Below are positions 63,162 to 64,000 of a DNA stretch of 64,000 nt, piece after piece. The stretch is from Pedobacter mendelii (GTDB lineage Bacteria; Bacteroidota; Bacteroidia; Sphingobacteriales; Sphingobacteriaceae). Made by a program: the position numbers and the translations under genes. Numbering within the stretch: the stretch's first letter is position 1; each line of letters opens with the position of its first letter. The stretch is taken from contig NZ_BMDJ01000001.1 of assembly GCF_014635725.1 (NCBI RefSeq), positions 620,001-684,000 of the forward strand, read 5' to 3'. Below the pieces are notes generated by a model. It ran no database searches. It was not told the origin of the DNA and saw nothing but the letters and a program-made list of their open reading frames with translations.

Positions 63162-63803
63162 ATGATTAGCATAAAAATATTTACGTTTAACACCTATAGT
63201 GAGAATACTTATGTTTTATTTGACGAAACGAGAGAATGTGTAATAATCGACCCTGGCATGTACGAGGGCGCAGAGCAGAATAAACTTGTTACTTTTATAA
63301 AAGAAAACGAATTAAAACCTGTCCTGCTTCTAAATACACATTGCCACTTAGACCATATTTTCGGAAATAAATTTGTTTTTGATACATGGGGATTGAAGCC
63401 ACAATTTCATAAAGGCGAATTGCAAATTCTACAAGCTGTACCAGGTTATGCACCTCAAATGGGTTTTACTAAATATGAACTTTCTCCCGAGCCAGAAACC
63501 TTTTTAGGCGAAACAGGAACAATAACCTTTGGAAATAGTAGTTTAGATTTAATTTTTGCTCCTGGACACTCGCCTGCGCATTTGTGCTTTTACAGCAAAG
63601 CTGATAACTTTTTAATTGGTGGTGATGTTCTCTTTTATGGAAGTATCGGCCGTACAGATTTACCAGGAGGTAATCATCAGCAACTAATCAATAATATTGA
63701 AACGAAGTTGTTTCTATTACCTGATGATTGCAAAGTTTATCCCGGGCATGGGCCAGCAACCACAATTGGTTTTGAAAAACAAAACAACCCATTTTTTAGT
63801 TAG
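63162..63803 (+). CDS. MBL-fold hydrolase, glyoxalase II-like
   Basis: A 213-residue cytoplasmic metallo-beta-lactamase-fold protein. The motif THCHLDHIFG holds the metal-binding His and Asp residues; further ligands are in APGHSPAHL, IGGDVLFYGSIGR and YPGHGP. The order is as in glyoxalase II/Rv-type hydrolases that act on thioesters or related compounds. The ATG at 63162 (MISIKIFTFNTYSE) is preferred to the earlier in-frame start at 63123, which overlaps gldD. Confidence 0.9.
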   Translation: MISIKIFTFNTYSENTYVLFDETRECVIIDPGMYEGAEQNKLVTFIKENELKPVLLLNTHCHLDHIFGNKFVFDTWGLKPQFHKGELQILQAVPGYAPQMGFTKYELSPEPETFLGETGTITFGNSSLDLIFAPGHSPAHLCFYSKADNFLIGGDVLFYGSIGRTDLPGGNHQQLINNIETKLFLLPDDCKVYPGHGPATTIGFEKQNNPFFS

Positions 63804-63859
63804 TTAGTTAGAAAATCCAGCAACCTTAAATAGCATACTCTTTTCTTTATCTTTAAATC

Positions 63860-64000
63860 GTGAATACACCATTCTATATTGCCAAAAGGTATTTGTTTGC
63901 AAAAAAATCAACAAATGCCATTAATCTGATTTCGGGGATTTCTATGGTTGGTGTTATGGTTGGTAGCGCCGCTTTAATAATAATTCTTTCTGTATTTAAC
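63860..64000 (+). CDS. LolC/LolE-type ABC transporter permease, N-terminal part
   Basis: A GTG start at 63860 begins a frame open to the window edge: 47 codons encoding TPFYIAKRYLFAKKSTNAIN and then ISGISMVGVMVGSAALIIIL. This is the N terminus of MacB/LolC-E permeases: a short cytoplasmic basic region with the first membrane helix. The family moves lipoproteins or other substrates out of the inner membrane. The rest of the gene is outside the window. Confidence 0.8.
   Translation, partial: MNTPFYIAKRYLFAKKSTNAINLISGISMVGVMVGSAALIIILSVFN

Noticed and set aside
1-64000. tRNA, rRNA, CRISPR array, transposase or phage gene
   Set aside because: I found no cloverleaf with a GTTCGA-type arm, no regular spacer array and no transposase or integrase motif. 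The repeats that exist are short palindromes or a single tandem duplication.

Overview
The window looks like a chromosomal segment of a Bacteroidota bacterium of the Sphingobacteriaceae, most like Pedobacter or a close relative (inference). The support is an AT-rich genome, TAnnTTTG-type -7 promoter elements just upstream of starts, and marker families such as the gliding lipoprotein GldD, a GLPGLI protein beside a large outer-membrane beta-barrel protein, DUF5687, DUF6263, a GIN-domain protein and many lipoproteins. I see no rRNA, tRNA, transposase, prophage or CRISPR array. This is core chromosome with some accessory genes.

Layout. 1-12.5 kb: the end of a YtrA-type GntR regulator with a membrane-anchored repeat protein, a secreted alpha/beta hydrolase, a DUF6263 protein, an MtfA-like peptidase, a Gfo/Idh/MocA oxidoreductase, an OmpA-family lipoprotein, an ABC exporter pair (ATPase plus DUF5687), rarA, an MHS-type transporter and a methyltransferase. 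12.5-21.4 kb: hisS and fumC, separated by repeat-rich spacers, then a secreted S1/P1 nuclease, a low-molecular-weight tyrosine phosphatase, a ThuA protein, a CREST/ceramidase-like membrane protein and a DUF2383 protein. 21.4-26.2 kb: a cyanophycin locus with cyanophycin synthetase, a divergent cyanophycinase, and an isoaspartyl peptidase that could finish degradation to free amino acids. 26.2-35 kb: a TPR protein, a tail-specific protease, an SPFH protein, an M13 peptidase, two tiny membrane proteins on opposite strands, a CapA-like protein and an NlpC/P60 hydrolase. 35-45 kb: pyruvate dehydrogenase E1-alpha and E2, a decayed GxxExxY fragment, a DUF885 peptidase, an S41 protein, a cupin, a beta-lactamase-like hydrolase, YbaB and a UPF0173 hydrolase. 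45-52.4 kb: polA with a TonB-domain protein, an AhpD-like protein, an alkyltransferase-like protein overlapping trmB, and GDP-fucose synthase. 52.5-64 kb: GLPGLI plus outer-membrane protein, a GIN-domain protein, an aminoadipate-semialdehyde-type aldehyde dehydrogenase, a TPR protein, phosphosulfolactate synthase, aroE, gldD, an MBL hydrolase and the first 47 codons of a LolC/E-type permease.

The strongest items for follow-up are the compact cyanophycin locus, the terminator-like hairpin in the leader of the tail-specific protease gene with a second possible promoter behind it, the CREST protein in a likely sphingolipid maker, phosphosulfolactate synthase outside the methanogens, and several intergenic repeat families. 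I did not find a clearly new multi-gene defence or mobile system. Function calls rest on motif recognition, not on database searches.
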